Source of the DNA: Pandoraea faecigallinarum | Lineage (GTDB): Bacteria > Pseudomonadota > Gammaproteobacteria > Burkholderiales > Burkholderiaceae | Assembly: GCF_001029105.3 (NCBI RefSeq) | Contig: NZ_CP011807.3 | Location: forward strand, 3,906,001 to 3,970,000 | Direction: 5' to 3' | Length of the DNA stretch: 64,000 nucleotides | Shown: positions 44,808-55,633 of the stretch, piece after piece | How the letters are laid out: each line of letters opens with the position of its first letter | How positions within the stretch are numbered: the first letter of the stretch is position 1 | The notes under the pieces: model-generated | The model's database searches: none | What the model saw: only the letters and a program-made list of their open reading frames with translations | What the model was told of the DNA's origin: nothing | Made by a program: the position numbers and the translations under genes

Positions 44808-45587
44808 TCAGAACGTGCCCGGATAAGCACCGCCGTCGATCAGCACGTTCTGGCCGGTGATGTATCCGGCCTTCGCGCTGCACAGGAAGGCGCAGGTCGC
44901 GCCGAACTCGTCCGGCTGGCCGAAGCGGCGCGCGGGAATTGCCGCCGCGCGTTTGGCCCGCGTGTCCTCGACACTCTGTCCGCTCTTCGTCGCCGACGCC
45001 TGCATGGTCGCCGTCAGACGATCCGTGTCGAACGCTCCCGGCAGCAGATTGTTGATGGTGACGTTATGCGCCACGGTCGTGCGGGCAATGCCTGCGACGA
45101 AGCCCGTGAGGCCCGAACGCGCGCCGTTGGACAAACCGAGGATGTCGATGGGGGCCTTCACGGCAGACGACGTGATGTTCACGATACGCCCGAACCCCCG
45201 CGCGATCATGCCGTCCACCGTCGCCTTGATGAGTTCGATGGGCGTGAGCATGTTGGCGTCGAGTGCACGGATCCAGTCGTCGCGCTGCCAGTGGCGGAAG
45301 TCGCCCGGTGGCGGGCCGCCCGCGTTCGTCACGAGGATGTCGGGCTGCGGGCACGCGGCCAGCGCCTGGGCACGGCCTTCGGGCGTGGTGATGTCGCAGG
45401 CCACGGCGCTCACGTTCACACCGGTGGCTGCGCGGATTTGGTCGGCAGCGGCGTTCAGTGCGCCGGCAGTGCGCGCGACGATCACGACATTCACGCCGGC
45501 GTCGGCCAGCGCCTGCGCACAGGCGCGCCCCAGCCCCTTGCTCGCGCCGCACACCAGCGCGGTGCGGCCCTTGATTCCCAGATCCAT
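44808..45587 (-). CDS. SDR-family protein lacking catalytic Tyr and Lys
   Basis: A 259-residue SDR-fold protein with GASKGLG (residues 14-20), TNAG (88-91) and a C-terminal IDGG. The catalytic YxxxK is missing: Leu150 and Asn154 stand at those positions ([12 protein letters not shown]), although Ser140/141 remains. A known subgroup of beta-ketoacyl-reductase-like SDRs has this feature and often carries 3-oxoacyl reductase names; its true activity is unclear. It is first in the apparent SDR-mgsA-quinone reductase operon. Confidence 0.85.
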   Translation of the reverse strand: MDLGIKGRTALVCGASKGLGRACAQALADAGVNVVIVARTAGALNAAADQIRAATGVNVSAVACDITTPEGRAQALAACPQPDILVTNAGGPPPGDFRHWQRDDWIRALDANMLTPIELIKATVDGMIARGFGRIVNITSSAVKAPIDILGLSNGARSGLTGFVAGIARTTVAHNVTINNLLPGAFDTDRLTATMQASATKSGQSVEDTRAKRAAAIPARRFGQPDEFGATCAFLCSAKAGYITGQNVLIDGGAYPGTF

Positions 45588-45802
45588 GGTCAGCCTTCAA
45601 GACAAGTGATGCGTTGGTCGAAAGACAGCTGTGCAGCGGTCTTTGCAGCGATTCTAAGGGAATCGTGCACGCGCCGCTGCAAGCGCGCGGCCGGGCCGGG
45701 GACCGAAACCCGGACCGGCCTCGCCCGCATCGGCTAAAATCGCGGCCATGCGCGCCATACCGCGACACTCCGATCCGGTGGCCCAGCCTCACATTGCCTG
45801 CC

Positions 45803-46453
45803 ATGAAACAAGACACCCGATTCCCGAATCTCTTCATCTGCGATCACCCGCTGATCCAGCACAAGCTCTCGCACATGCGCGACAAGGAAACGTCGACGCG
45901 CACGTTCCGCGGCCTGCTGCGCGAGATCACCCTGCTCATGGGCTACGAGATCACACGCGATCTGCCGCTCACGACCGAGCGCATCGACACGCCAATGGTG
46001 GCAATGGACGCCCCCGTCATCGCCGGCAAGAAGCTCGCCATCGTGCCGGTGCTGCGCGCCGGCGTCGGCATGAGCGACGGCCTGCTCGATCTGGTGCCGT
46101 CGGCGCGCGTCGGCCACATCGGCGTGTATCGCGACGAACAGCATCGTCCGGTGGAATATCTCGTACGCCTGCCGGACGTGAACGACCGCCGCTTCATTCT
46201 GTGCGACCCGATGGTCGCGACCGGCTACTCGGCCGTTCACGCCGTGGACGTGTTGGTCAAGCGCGGCGTGGCGCAAGAGAACATTGCGTTCCTTGCGCTC
46301 GTGGCCGCACCGGAAGGCGTGAAGGTGCTGCACGACGCGCACCCTGGCGTGAAGCTGTACGTCGCGTCGCTCGATGAGCGCCTGGACGACCATGCGTACA
46401 TCATTCCGGGACTGGGCGATGCGGGCGACCGCCTGTTCGGCACCAAGAACTGA
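45803..46453 (+). CDS. upp: Uracil phosphoribosyltransferase
   Basis: Upp salvages uracil with PRPP to form UMP. The 216-residue protein has the PRPP-binding loop [14 protein letters not shown] and the uracil-binding [11 protein letters not shown] at the C-terminus, plus [11 protein letters not shown] near the N-terminus. The ATG at 45803 gives the family start [11 protein letters not shown] possible -10 (TAAAAT, 45735-45740) lies upstream. It stands alone. Confidence 0.97.
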   Translation: MKQDTRFPNLFICDHPLIQHKLSHMRDKETSTRTFRGLLREITLLMGYEITRDLPLTTERIDTPMVAMDAPVIAGKKLAIVPVLRAGVGMSDGLLDLVPSARVGHIGVYRDEQHRPVEYLVRLPDVNDRRFILCDPMVATGYSAVHAVDVLVKRGVAQENIAFLALVAAPEGVKVLHDAHPGVKLYVASLDERLDDHAYIIPGLGDAGDRLFGTKN

Positions 46454-46494
46454 TAGCAGGACGCCCCTGTCTCCGAGCTGCCCCGCGCAGCAAC

Positions 46495-47412
46495 TTACAC
46501 GCGCTTGCGCCGGGTAGCCATCGCCACACCGATGGCCGCCAGCACCATACCGCCCCACGCCAACGGCGGCATGTGTTCGCCGACCATCAGCCACGCGGCG
46601 AGCGCCGCAGCGGGCGGCACCAGGAAGAACAGCGCCGACACGCGCGACGCCTCACCGCGCCGGATCATCGCCAGCAACAGCGAAATCGCCACGATCGAGT
46701 TGCCGATCACGAGATAGACGAGCGTGAGCCCGAGTTGCCATGTCCAGTCCACGCGCATCGGCTCAAGCCACCACGCGAGCGGCAACGTCGCGGCAAACCC
46801 GACGGCGTACTGCACGAGATTCGACGTCACCGGGTGCTGTCCGAGGCCGAAGCGCTTCTCGTACAGCGTGCCGCAGGTGATGGCGCCCAGCGCCACGAAC
46901 GTGAGCAGCAAGCCCAGCGCAGAGGTTGCCTCCACCGCCGAGCGCGCCACGATCACGAGCGCCGCCCCGGCCAGCCCCAACCCCAGCCCGATCCAGTTCA
47001 GGCCGCTCACGCGCTCGCCCACCAGGCGCGGCACTGCCAGCGCCACGAGAATCGGTTGTAGCGACGTAATCAGCGCCACGCTCCCCGCCGACACGCCGAG
47101 CCGCAGCGCCAGGTACGTCATGCTGAAATACAGCGCCTGAATCAGCAGGCCGATCACAACGAGGTGCCCCCACGCTGCGGCCGTCTTCGGCAACGGCGGG
47201 CGCATGAGCGCCGCCAGCGGCGCGAGCAGCACCAGCACGAGGCCGTAGCGCAAGGCGAGAAAGGTCAGCGGATCGGCGTAATCCAGACCGATCTTGGCGA
47301 CGGTAAATCCGACTGACCACAGGAACAGAAAGATGAGCGGTGCGGCACGCAGCCACAACGGATCGTGTGCGACACCGGTGCGTACCGGCTCCAGCGAAGA
47401 TTTCAGGGACAT
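46495..47412 (-). CDS. EamA/DMT-family transporter
   Basis: A 305-residue inner-membrane protein with ten predicted helices and two EamA repeats (PLIFLFLWSVGFTVAKIG; LGLLLTFVALGAITCGTLYEK). Members export amino acids or metabolites; the substrate here is unknown. The start at 47412 (MSLKSSLEP) places the first helix at the normal distance. It converges on upp and lies downstream of the HerA-like gene on the same strand. Confidence 0.9.
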   Translation of the reverse strand: MSLKSSLEPVRTGVAHDPLWLRAAPLIFLFLWSVGFTVAKIGLDYADPLTFLALRYGLVLVLLAPLAALMRPPLPKTAAAWGHLVVIGLLIQALYFSMTYLALRLGVSAGSVALITSLQPILVALAVPRLVGERVSGLNWIGLGLGLAGAALVIVARSAVEATSALGLLLTFVALGAITCGTLYEKRFGLGQHPVTSNLVQYAVGFAATLPLAWWLEPMRVDWTWQLGLTLVYLVIGNSIVAISLLLAMIRRGEASRVSALFFLVPPAAALAAWLMVGEHMPPLAWGGMVLAAIGVAMATRRKRV

Positions 47413-47527
47413 CGGTAAGTGGAGGGTCCTTTTCCTTTTTGTTGCGCGACAGGCGCGATGCCGGCGGCGCGCGCCGCAGCGCCGCAGTGCGGCGGCATCG
47501 ACCGATGCACCGCCTTCACCTTCAACC

Positions 47528-49219
47528 TTACCTGCGCTTGCTGCCGCCCAGAATGCTGCCCAGCACGCCGCGGACGATCTCACGTCCCAACTGGCTGCCC
47601 ACCGTGCGCATGGTGCTCTTGACCATCGCTTCGACCGGGGTGTCCTTGCTACGCGAGCCGCCCCTGCCGCCGAGCAGGCCGCCCAGCGCATCGAGCAGAC
47701 CGCCGCCTGACGGGGCAGATGGGGTGGACGGGGCAGACGGGGGGGTACCGTCCGGCGCGGGGGTGCCGTCGGGCTGCCGCGCCTGCGTGCGTCCGACGAG
47801 TTTTTCATACGCCGACTCGCGATCCACGACCTTTTCGTACACGCCCGCGACGAGCGACGCCGCCAGCAGCGCGGCGCGCTCCTGCGGCGTAATCGGCCCA
47901 ATGCGCGACGCGGGCGGCGCGACGTACGCACGCTCGGTCACGGCAGGGCGTCCCTTCTCGTCGAGCAGCGACACCAGCGCCTCACCCACGCCTAACTCGC
48001 CGATCACCGTCTCGATGTCGAGCGACGGATTCGCGCGCATGGTCTGCGCCGCCACTTTCACCGCCTTCTGGTCGCGCGGCGAATACGCGCGCAAGGCATG
48101 CTGCACGCGGTTGCCCAACTGACCGAGCACGGTATCGGGCACGTCGACCGGATTTTGCGTCACGAAGTACACGCCCACGCCCTTCGAGCGAATCAGGCGA
48201 ACCATCTGCTCGATGCGTTCGAGCAACGGCTTGGGCGCTTCGTTGAACAGCAGGTGCGCCTCGTCGAAAAAGAAGACCAGCTTGGGTTTGTCCGGGTCGC
48301 CGACTTCCGGCAGCCGCTCGAACAGCTCGGCGAGCAGCCACAGCAGGAACGTGGCGTAAATGCGCGGGGCGGCCAGCAACTTGTCGGCCGCGAGGATGTT
48401 GACCACGCCGCGTCCCTGCGCATCCGTCTGCATGAAGTCCTCGATGTTGAGCATCGGCTCGCCGAAGAACTTGTCCGCGCCTTGCTGCTCCAGCGTGAGC
48501 AGGCCGCGCTGAATCGCGCCGATGGAGGCGGCCGAGATGTTGCCGTACTGGGTGGTGAAGCTCGACGCGTTCTCGCCCACGTGCTGGAGCATGGCGCGCA
48601 GGTCCTTGCTGTCGAGCAGGAGCAGACCATTGTCGTCGGCGATCTTGAAGACAAGGTTGAGTACGCCGGTTTGCGTCTCGTTCAGGCCCAGCAGCCGCGC
48701 CAGCAGGAGCGGGCCGAGATCGGAGACGGTAGCGCGCACGGGGTGGCCCTGCTCGCCGAACACGTCCCACAGCGTGGCCGGGCTGCCGTGCCAGTCGGGC
48801 GTATCGAAGCCGAGATTGGCGATGCGCTCCCTGAGCTTGGGTGTTTCCACACCCGGCTGGGTAATGCCGGTCAGATCGCCTTTCACGTCCGCCAGAAAGA
48901 CCGGCACGCCGATGTCGGAGAACGCTTGCGCGATGACTTGCAGGGTGACGGTCTTGCCGGTGCCCGTGGCACCCGTGATGAGCCCGTGGCGGTTGCCCAT
49001 GGCAGGCAGCAGTCCCAAAACATGCTGCGCGTTGCGCGCGATCGCGAGCGCCTCACCGGCATCGTGAGCCGGCCTCGCTGTGGCGACGCCGGTGGCCGCC
49101 GCGGGGGGTGCCGCGGACGGTGCCGCGGGTGGAGCCGATGTATCGGCGGCGAGCGCCTGCGCGGCGGCGGCGGGCGGGGTGGACGGCGGCACTGGCGACG
49201 GCACGGGCTTCTTGGGCAT
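47528..49219 (-). CDS. HerA-like ATPase (DUF853)
   Basis: A 563-residue P-loop ATPase of the HerA/FtsK-like DUF853 family. Walker A GATGTGKT is at residues 83-90, Walker [13 protein letters not shown] near 310 and an arginine-rich [12 protein letters not shown] stretch after it. The first ~50 residues are Pro/Ala-rich and the C-terminus has Gly-rich segments ([13 protein letters not shown]). These proteins are thought to be DNA-translocating helicases, but their cellular role is not settled. The ATG at 49219 starts the Lys/Pro-rich tail ([10 protein letters not shown]). It is divergent from yebC. Confidence 0.88.
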   Translation of the reverse strand: MPKKPVPSPVPPSTPPAAAAQALAADTSAPPAAPSAAPPAAATGVATARPAHDAGEALAIARNAQHVLGLLPAMGNRHGLITGATGTGKTVTLQVIAQAFSDIGVPVFLADVKGDLTGITQPGVETPKLRERIANLGFDTPDWHGSPATLWDVFGEQGHPVRATVSDLGPLLLARLLGLNETQTGVLNLVFKIADDNGLLLLDSKDLRAMLQHVGENASSFTTQYGNISAASIGAIQRGLLTLEQQGADKFFGEPMLNIEDFMQTDAQGRGVVNILAADKLLAAPRIYATFLLWLLAELFERLPEVGDPDKPKLVFFFDEAHLLFNEAPKPLLERIEQMVRLIRSKGVGVYFVTQNPVDVPDTVLGQLGNRVQHALRAYSPRDQKAVKVAAQTMRANPSLDIETVIGELGVGEALVSLLDEKGRPAVTERAYVAPPASRIGPITPQERAALLAASLVAGVYEKVVDRESAYEKLVGRTQARQPDGTPAPDGTPPSAPSTPSAPSGGGLLDALGGLLGGRGGSRSKDTPVEAMVKSTMRTVGSQLGREIVRGVLGSILGGSKRR

Positions 49220-49315
49220 GCGAGACCTCGGCGGTGGACACGGCGCGGGGCGTGACACGGCGCAGCAAACACCCGTGGCACGGTGCGGCGGCATGATAAA
49301 ATTGCCTCCGATTAT

Positions 49316-49334
49316 AGCGGCAGGTCCTGCCGCT
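49316..49334. repeat. 9-bp inverted repeat upstream of yebC
   Basis: AGCGGCAGG-T-CCTGCCGCT lies in the 300-bp gap between the HerA-like gene and yebC, next to an AT-rich stretch (ATAAAATTGC ... ATTATAG) that may be the promoter area. The rest of the gap (49220-49519) shows no gene. Confidence 0.6.
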
Positions 49335-49519
49335 CGGACTGTACCGTCCCGAAACGCCCGCGAGATCGCCCCGGTCCGTGCGAGGCGGCGGGGCGGCTGG
49401 ACAATCGGCGCCCGCGACCCGGTGGTGGCGGGCGCTCCCGTTTCAACGGTTGGCCGCGCCGGACTGCGCGGGCCGGCAGAGCATACTTCGCCGCCACGCG
49501 CGGCACGACGGAGAAATTC

Positions 49520-50245
49520 ATGGCGGGTCATAGCAAGTGGGCCAACATCAAGCACAAGAAGGCTGCGGCAGATGCCAAGCGCGGTAAAGTCTGGACACGT
49601 CTGATCAAGGAAATCACGGTCGCGGCCCGTCTGGGCGGCGGCGACGCCGACAGCAACCCGCGCCTGCGTCTGGCCGTGGAAAAGGCGGCTGACGCCAACA
49701 TGCCCAAGGACAACGTCAAGCGCGCGATCGATCGCGGCGTAGGCGGTCTGGACGGCGCCAACTACGAAGAAATCCGCTACGAAGGCTATGGCATCAACGG
49801 CGCGGCCGTGATCGTCGACACCATGACGGATAACCGTGTGCGTACGGTGGCCGAAGTGCGTCACGCCTTCTCCAAGTTCGGCGGCAACATGGGCACCGAC
49901 GGCTCGGTGGCGTTCCTCTTCACGCATTGCGGCCAGTTCCTGTACTCGCCGGAAACCCCGGAAGACAAGCTCATGGAAGTGGCGCTCGACGCCGGTGCCG
50001 ACGACGTCATCACCAACGACGACGGCAGCTTCGAAGTCATCTGCCCGCCCAACGACTTCCAGGCCGTGAAGGAAAAGCTCGAAGCGGCCGGGCTGAAGGC
50101 CGAAGTCGCGGAGGTGACGATGAAACCGCAAACCGAAGTGATCTTCACTGGCGATGACGCCGTGAAGATGCAAAAGCTGCTCGACGCGCTCGAAAACCTC
50201 GACGACGTGCAGGACGTATTCACCAACGCCGTCATCGAGGAATAA
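49520..50245 (+). CDS. yebC: YebC/TACO1-family protein
   Basis: A 241-residue member of the YebC/PmpR family, cytosolic DNA- or ribosome-associated regulators. [16 protein letters not shown] is the near-invariant start, followed by [11 protein letters not shown] and the C-terminal VFTNAVIEE. Recent work on the family points to help with translation of proline stretches as well as transcription control. The ATG at 49520 follows GGAGAA. purD begins one base after its stop, so the two are co-transcribed. Confidence 0.96.
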   Translation: MAGHSKWANIKHKKAAADAKRGKVWTRLIKEITVAARLGGGDADSNPRLRLAVEKAADANMPKDNVKRAIDRGVGGLDGANYEEIRYEGYGINGAAVIVDTMTDNRVRTVAEVRHAFSKFGGNMGTDGSVAFLFTHCGQFLYSPETPEDKLMEVALDAGADDVITNDDGSFEVICPPNDFQAVKEKLEAAGLKAEVAEVTMKPQTEVIFTGDDAVKMQKLLDALENLDDVQDVFTNAVIEE

Positions 50246-50246
50246 G

Positions 50247-51524
50247 ATGAAAATTCTGGTTGTCGGCTCGGGCGGCCGCGAACACGCGCTCGCCTGGAAG
50301 CTCGCCCAATCGCCGCGTATCCAACTGGTCTACGTAGCACCGGGTAACGGTGGCACCGCACTCGACGAGCGCCTGCGCAACGTCCCGATCAGCGATCCGA
50401 ACGTGCTCGCCGAATTCGCCGCACGCGAAGGCATCGCGCTCACGGTGGTCGGTCCGGAAACGCCGCTCGCCGCCGGTATCGTCAACATCTTCCGCGCCCG
50501 CGGCCTGAAGATCTTCGGGCCGACGAAGGAAGCCGCACAGCTCGAATCGTCCAAGGACTTCGCCAAGGCGTTCATGAAGCGCCACGGCATTCCGACCGCC
50601 GATTACGAGACGTTCGCCGACGCCGCCGCCGCGCACGCCTACATCAACGCCAAGGGCGCGCCGATCGTCGTGAAGGCCGACGGCCTGGCCGCCGGCAAGG
50701 GCGTGGTCGTGGCGATGTCGATCGAGCAGGCGCACAACGCCGTGGACATGATGCTTGCGGACAACAAGCTCGGCGACGCCGGCGCGCGCGTGGTGATCGA
50801 GGAATTCCTGCAAGGCGAGGAAGCCAGTTTCATCGTGATGGTCGACGGCAAGAACGTGCTGCCGCTCGCCACGTCGCAAGATCACAAGCGCCTGCTCGAT
50901 AACGATCAGGGCCCGAACACGGGCGGCATGGGCGCTTACTCGCCTGCGCCGATCGTCACGCCGCAAATCCACGCCCGCGTGATGCGCGAGATCATCATGC
51001 CGACCGTGCGCGGCATGGAGACCGACGGCATTCGCTTCACCGGCTTCCTATACGCCGGTCTGATGATCGACGCCGAAGGCAACGTCAAGACGCTCGAATT
51101 CAACTGCCGCATGGGCGACCCGGAAACGCAGCCGATCATGGCGCGTCTGAAGGGCGACTTCTCGGTGGTGGTCGAGCACGCCATCGCCGGCACGCTCGAC
51201 AAGATCGAACTCGATTGGGACCGCCGTTATGCGTTGGGAGTGGTGCTCGCCGCTCACGGCTATCCGGACACGCCGCGCAAAGGCGACCGCATCTCGGAAA
51301 TTCCGGCGCAGACCGACGATTGCGTGACCTTCCACGCCGGCACCCAGCTCGACGGCGACGTGCTCAAGGTCACCGGCGGACGCGTGCTGTGCGTGGTGGG
51401 CCTGTCCGATACGGTGCGCGGCGCGCAAAGCGTGGCGTATCAGACCGTCAATCAGATCAACTTCGACGGCATGCAGTATCGTCACGACATCGGCAACCGC
51501 GCGCTGGCGCGCAAGCCGGAATAA
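50247..51524 (+). CDS. purD: Phosphoribosylamine-glycine ligase
   Basis: PurD joins phosphoribosylamine and glycine with ATP in the second step of purine synthesis. The 425-residue ATP-grasp enzyme shows [46 protein letters not shown] and [11 protein letters not shown]. Length and motifs are standard. It follows yebC directly; a strong hairpin lies about 55 bp after the stop. Confidence 0.98.
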   Translation: MKILVVGSGGREHALAWKLAQSPRIQLVYVAPGNGGTALDERLRNVPISDPNVLAEFAAREGIALTVVGPETPLAAGIVNIFRARGLKIFGPTKEAAQLESSKDFAKAFMKRHGIPTADYETFADAAAAHAYINAKGAPIVVKADGLAAGKGVVVAMSIEQAHNAVDMMLADNKLGDAGARVVIEEFLQGEEASFIVMVDGKNVLPLATSQDHKRLLDNDQGPNTGGMGAYSPAPIVTPQIHARVMREIIMPTVRGMETDGIRFTGFLYAGLMIDAEGNVKTLEFNCRMGDPETQPIMARLKGDFSVVVEHAIAGTLDKIELDWDRRYALGVVLAAHGYPDTPRKGDRISEIPAQTDDCVTFHAGTQLDGDVLKVTGGRVLCVVGLSDTVRGAQSVAYQTVNQINFDGMQYRHDIGNRALARKPE

Positions 51525-51536
51525 GTCGACAGGCGC

Positions 51537-51568
51537 CAACGCGTCAACGCGTCAACGCGTCTACGCGA
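51537..51568. repeat. 8-bp tandem repeat after purD
   Basis: CAACGCGT occurs three times head to tail (51537-51560), followed by one diverged copy (CTACGCGA). Each copy contains the palindrome ACGCGT. Confidence 0.9.
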
Positions 51569-51578
51569 TTCGGGAACG

Positions 51579-51623
51579 ACGGCCACGGCCCGGAAGACCC
51601 CACGTCTTCCGGGCCGTGGCCGT
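51579..51623 (+). terminator. Strong hairpin after purD
   Basis: A perfect 19-bp stem: the arm 51579-51597 (beginning ACGGCCACGGCC) pairs with 51605-51623, loop of seven. Only a short T stretch (TTT including the stem end) follows, so it may act as a terminator or as an RNA-protecting structure. Confidence 0.75.
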
Positions 51624-51818
51624 TTGGGCGGTTCGGGTGACGACAAATGCTTTGGGGGCCGTCACATCGTCGGCGCGCCGCGATTGACAAGCGCGGGCCA
51701 AATTGGCACGCTGGCGTCGCGTGGCACTGGAAGTTCACTCACCATTGCGCGCATCCGGCCAGCTCCGGCGGAATTCATGCGGTTTTCCCGACAGACCCCT
51801 CGCTCGACGGAGACTTAC

Positions 51819-52727
51819 ATGTTCGACCTCGATAAGCTGGTCAACGATTACCTGGTGCCGTTCGGCCTGAAGATCGTGATGGCCGTCGTCATCTGGATCG
51901 TCGGCGGCATCGTCATCAATCTGGCGGCGCGGCTGGTACGCGGCGCGATGACCCGCCGCCACATCGATCCCACCCTCGTTCGCTACACCGAGTCGTCGCT
52001 GCGCATCGCGTTGCGCATTGCGCTCATTCTGTCCATTCTCAGCGTTTGCGGTATCGAGACAACATCGTTCGCCGCCCTGCTCGCGGCTGCCGGCATCGCC
52101 ATTGGCGCCGCCTGGTCCGGACTGCTGTCGAACTTCGCCTCCGGCATCTTCCTCATCGTGCTGCGCCCCTTCAAGACGGGAGACATGATCAGCGCGGGCG
52201 GTGTGACGGGCGTAGTCGAGGAAATCGGCCTGTTCGTCACTACGCTCACAACCGCGGACAACCTTCGCGTGTATGTCGGCAACACGAAAGTCTTCGGCGA
52301 CAACATCACGGTGTACGACGCCAACGCCTACCGCCGGGTCGATCTCACCGCGCAGCTCGCCCATACCGTCGACGTGCAGGACGCCGTGGCGCGCCTGAAG
52401 GCACGCATCACGCAGATTCCGAACGTGGTCGACAAGCCCGGCGTGGACGTGGAAATCCTCGAATTCAACGCGTCCGGGCCGGTGCTGGCGGTGCGCCCGT
52501 ACTGCCATAACCGCGACTACTGGCAAGTGTATTTCGACACCAACAAAGCCATTGCCGAAGTTGGCGGCACGGCGCATTGGCCGGTGCCGGCAACGCGCCA
52601 GATCCTTATGCCGCCGCCGGGCGTGCCGGGCGCACCCAACGCGGGCACCGGCGCCGTGCCGCCGATCGTGCCCGGCGCCGGCGGCACCGCCCCGGCAGGT
52701 ACGCTGCCCAACGCTCCGGCCCCTTGA
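51819..52727 (+). CDS. mscS: Small-conductance mechanosensitive channel (MscS family)
   Basis: A 302-residue MscS-type channel that opens on membrane tension to release solutes. Three transmembrane helices (about 15-35, 60-80, 88-112) are followed by the pore helix GIAIGAAWSGLLSNFASGIF and the beta-rich vestibule domain. The last ~40 residues are Pro/Gly/Ala-rich and extend beyond E. coli MscS. GGAGA precedes the ATG at 51819. It lies between purD and hemF. Confidence 0.94.
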   Translation: MFDLDKLVNDYLVPFGLKIVMAVVIWIVGGIVINLAARLVRGAMTRRHIDPTLVRYTESSLRIALRIALILSILSVCGIETTSFAALLAAAGIAIGAAWSGLLSNFASGIFLIVLRPFKTGDMISAGGVTGVVEEIGLFVTTLTTADNLRVYVGNTKVFGDNITVYDANAYRRVDLTAQLAHTVDVQDAVARLKARITQIPNVVDKPGVDVEILEFNASGPVLAVRPYCHNRDYWQVYFDTNKAIAEVGGTAHWPVPATRQILMPPPGVPGAPNAGTGAVPPIVPGAGGTAPAGTLPNAPAP

Positions 52728-52915
52728 GGGCGCTCGCTCCGCCGCCCTGAAGCGCGGGCGGACGGCTGGCGCCGTGCCATTTGAGCCGCGGGCCGAAAGC
52801 TTGACGCAGGTCATGCGGGCGGCACGGGCTACGGCGCCCACTGCCCGCCTCACGTCACGTCCCGGTACAATCGCGGGTAAATTCGTCACAATTACCACGC
52901 AAGGGACGTCACAGA

Positions 52916-53851
52916 ATGACAGCGCAAGACACCGCGCGAGCGCCGGATACGGCGGCGGTACGGACATATCTGCTCGGACTTCAGGACAGGATCGTCGAAA
53001 CGATGGAGCGCCTGGATGGCAAACGCTTCTTCGTCGACGACTGGCAACGCCCGGCCGACGGCCCGCTGCGTGGCGACGGCCGTACGCGCGTGCTCGACGA
53101 CGGCGACTTCTTCGAGCGCGGCGGTGTGAACTTCTCCCATGTGATCGGCGACAAGCTGCCCGCCTCGGCGAGCGCGTCGCGGCCCGAGCTGGCGGGACGC
53201 GGCTTCGAAGCCCTTGGCGTCTCGCTGGTGCTGCATCCGCGCAATCCCTACTGCCCGACCGTACACTTCAACGTGCGTATCCTGATCGCCACCGCGCCGG
53301 GCGAACTTCCCGCATTCTGGTTCGGCGGCGGCATGGACCTCACGCCCTACTACGCATTCGAGGAAGACTGCAAGCACTTCCACCAGACCTGCAAGGATGC
53401 GCTCGATCCGTTCGACCCGACTTGGTATCCGCGCTTCAAGACCTGGTGCGACGAGTATTTCTACCTTAAGCACCGGCAGGAGCCGCGAGGCATCGGGGGC
53501 ATCTTTTTCGACGATTTCTCCGGTGGCGGCTTCGATACGGGCTTCGCGGTCATGCAAAGCGTAGGCGATGCGTTTCTCGACGCGTACATTCCCATCGTGG
53601 AGCGCCGCCGTGGCATGCCGTACGGCGAGCGCGAGCGCGATTTTCAGGCGCACCGCCGCGGCCGTTACGTCGAGTTCAATCTGGTCTGGGATCGGGGAAC
53701 GCACTTCGGCCTGCAATCGGGCGGGCGCACCGAATCCATTCTGATGTCGATGCCTCCCGTCGTGAAATGGCACTACGACTGGAAGCCCGAGCCGGGCACG
53801 CCCGAAGCGAAGCTCTATACCGACTTCCTCGTGCGCCGCGAGTGGGTGTGA
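52916..53851 (+). CDS. hemF: Oxygen-dependent coproporphyrinogen-III oxidase
   Basis: HemF decarboxylates coproporphyrinogen III to protoporphyrinogen IX using oxygen. The 311-residue protein has [33 protein letters not shown] and [10 protein letters not shown], all family hallmarks. It is 13 bp upstream of nadD and likely co-transcribed with it. An aerobic haem step agrees with the aerobic cobalamin route. Confidence 0.97.
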   Translation: MTAQDTARAPDTAAVRTYLLGLQDRIVETMERLDGKRFFVDDWQRPADGPLRGDGRTRVLDDGDFFERGGVNFSHVIGDKLPASASASRPELAGRGFEALGVSLVLHPRNPYCPTVHFNVRILIATAPGELPAFWFGGGMDLTPYYAFEEDCKHFHQTCKDALDPFDPTWYPRFKTWCDEYFYLKHRQEPRGIGGIFFDDFSGGGFDTGFAVMQSVGDAFLDAYIPIVERRRGMPYGERERDFQAHRRGRYVEFNLVWDRGTHFGLQSGGRTESILMSMPPVVKWHYDWKPEPGTPEAKLYTDFLVRREWV

Positions 53852-53864
53852 AGGCCGGGCGCGC

Positions 53865-54614
53865 ATGACCGTCATCTCTTCTGCCGCGCCGGCAGCTTCA
53901 GCCACAACGCTCGCAGGCCCCGGCGCGCCGGCCCGTTCCCCGCGCCGCATCGGCGTGCTTGGCGGCACGTTCGACCCGATCCATATGGGTCATCTCGCGC
54001 TGGGCGCCCTCTTCGCCCGTACGCTCGACCTCGACGAACTGGTGTTGATGCCCGCCGGCCAGCAGCCACAGAAGCAGGGCAGCACCGCCGCCGCGCACCG
54101 GCTGGCGATGACGCGGCTGGCCGCGGAAGGCCTTGCGGCAGCGCTGGCCGCCTCCCATCCGTCGACGCAGGTGATCGTCAGCACCCGCGAGATCGAGCGT
54201 GCCGGACCGAGCTATACGGTCGACACGCTGCGGGAAATGCGGCGCGAAGCCGGGCCCGGCGCCTCGCTCTCGCTGCTTATCGGCTCGGACCAGCTGGTGC
54301 GGCTCGATACGTGGCACGCCTGGCGCGAACTGTTCGACTATGCCCACATCTGTGCGGCCGCACGCCCGGGTTTCAGTCGCGAGACGGCATCCGCGCCACT
54401 GCGCAAAGTCTTTGCCGAGCGGGAAAAGTCGGCGCTCGGGGTACAATCCACGCCATGCGGCGGCATCCTGATCGACGACTCACTGGCCGTCGACATTTCT
54501 GCCACCGAGTTGCGCGCCACGCTGGCGCACGCGCAGAACGCGGCGAAGCCCCCGGCAAATCTGCCCGAACCCGTGTGGCAGTACATCCGCGCGCAACACC
54601 TGTATCGCGCCTGA
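53865..54614 (+). CDS. nadD: Nicotinate-nucleotide adenylyltransferase
   Basis: NadD adenylates nicotinate mononucleotide in NAD synthesis. The 249-residue protein has the nucleotidyltransferase motif GGTFDPIHMGHL (residues 33-44) and ISATELR near the C-terminus. An Ala/Pro-rich N-terminal extension of about 28 residues precedes the domain; an internal start is possible but no better codon with a ribosome binding site is seen. rsfS follows after 63 bp. Confidence 0.95.
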   Translation: MTVISSAAPAASATTLAGPGAPARSPRRIGVLGGTFDPIHMGHLALGALFARTLDLDELVLMPAGQQPQKQGSTAAAHRLAMTRLAAEGLAAALAASHPSTQVIVSTREIERAGPSYTVDTLREMRREAGPGASLSLLIGSDQLVRLDTWHAWRELFDYAHICAAARPGFSRETASAPLRKVFAEREKSALGVQSTPCGGILIDDSLAVDISATELRATLAHAQNAAKPPANLPEPVWQYIRAQHLYRA

Positions 54615-54677
54615 CGGCCCGTCATCCGACTACCGGGACGCTGTCTTGCGCCCCCTGTTTCACCCAAAAAACGCACT

Positions 54678-55139
54678 ATGGATATTCGTAAACTTCAGCG
54701 CCTGATCGTCGACGCCCTCGAAGACGTCAAAGCCCAGGACATCAAGGTGTTCAACACCGAACATCTCACCGCCCTGTTCGAGCGCGTGATCATCGCGAGC
54801 GGCACCTCCAATCGCCAGACCAAGGCGCTGGCCGCCAGCGTGCGCGACAAGGTCAAGGCCGCCGGCGGCGACATCGTCAGCATGGAAGGCGAAGACGTCG
54901 GCGAATGGGTGCTGGTCGACACGGGCGACGCCATCGTGCACATCATGCAGCCGGCGCTGCGCCAGTACTACAACCTCGAAGAGATCTGGGGCGAGAAGCC
55001 CGTGCGCCTGAAGGCCGCCGGCACCAAGGCCGGGGCGAAGGCGAGCGCGGAAGACGAAGAGAACGAAGAGGACGATGCTCAAGCGTCCGACGACGCCGTC
55101 AAGGCGCCCGCTCCCGCCCGCCGCAAGGCCAGCAAGTAA
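54678..55139 (+). CDS. rsfS: Ribosomal silencing factor RsfS
   Basis: RsfS binds ribosomal protein uL14 and keeps the 50S subunit from joining 30S under starvation. The first ~110 residues are the DUF143 domain ([33 protein letters not shown]). After it come an acidic stretch (EDEENEEDD) and a basic tail (PARRKASK), so at 153 residues it is longer than the usual 105-120. The gene lies between nadD and rlmH as in many bacteria. Confidence 0.96.
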   Translation: MDIRKLQRLIVDALEDVKAQDIKVFNTEHLTALFERVIIASGTSNRQTKALAASVRDKVKAAGGDIVSMEGEDVGEWVLVDTGDAIVHIMQPALRQYYNLEEIWGEKPVRLKAAGTKAGAKASAEDEENEEDDAQASDDAVKAPAPARRKASK

Positions 55140-55162
55140 GACTCGCACGCGATTCTGTCGAC

Positions 55163-55633
55163 ATGCGTCTGTTCATCCTCGCAGTCGGGCACAAGATGCC
55201 CGGCTGGATCGAGACCGCCTTCGCCGAGTACGCCAAGCGCATGCCGCCCGAGCTGCGCATCGAACTCAAGGAAATCAAGCCGGAGCAACGCTCCAACTCC
55301 CGCACGGCCGAAACCGTGATGGCCGCCGAAGCACAGCGCATCGAGGCGGCGCTGCCCCGCGGCTCCCGCCTCGTATGTCTTGACGAACGCGGGCACGATC
55401 TCACGACCATGCGTCTGGCGCAGTCGCTCACCGGCTGGCAACAGGACGGGCGAGACGTCGCCTTCGTGATCGGCGGGGCCGACGGCCTCGATCCGGCACT
55501 CAAGGCGCGTGCCGATACCCTCATCCGCCTGTCCAGCCTGACGCTGCCGCACGGCATGGTGCGCGTACTGCTTGCCGAACAGCTCTACCGTGCGTGGAGC
55601 ATCAACGCCAATCACCCCTACCATCGCGTTTGA
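55163..55633 (+). CDS. rlmH: 23S rRNA pseudouridine-1915 N3-methyltransferase
   Basis: RlmH methylates pseudouridine 1915 of 23S rRNA on assembled ribosomes. The 156-residue SPOUT protein has the SAM-binding [22 protein letters not shown] and the terminal YHRV. The ATG at 55163 is 23 bp after rsfS. In related genomes maf and rng follow; here the ugp genes intervene. Confidence 0.97.
   Translation: MRLFILAVGHKMPGWIETAFAEYAKRMPPELRIELKEIKPEQRSNSRTAETVMAAEAQRIEAALPRGSRLVCLDERGHDLTTMRLAQSLTGWQQDGRDVAFVIGGADGLDPALKARADTLIRLSSLTLPHGMVRVLLAEQLYRAWSINANHPYHRV

Noticed and set aside
47528..50173. Possible 881-residue HerA-like protein extended through yebC
   Set aside because: The extra N-terminal part is antisense to yebC; the family start MPKKPVP at 49219 is the natural one.
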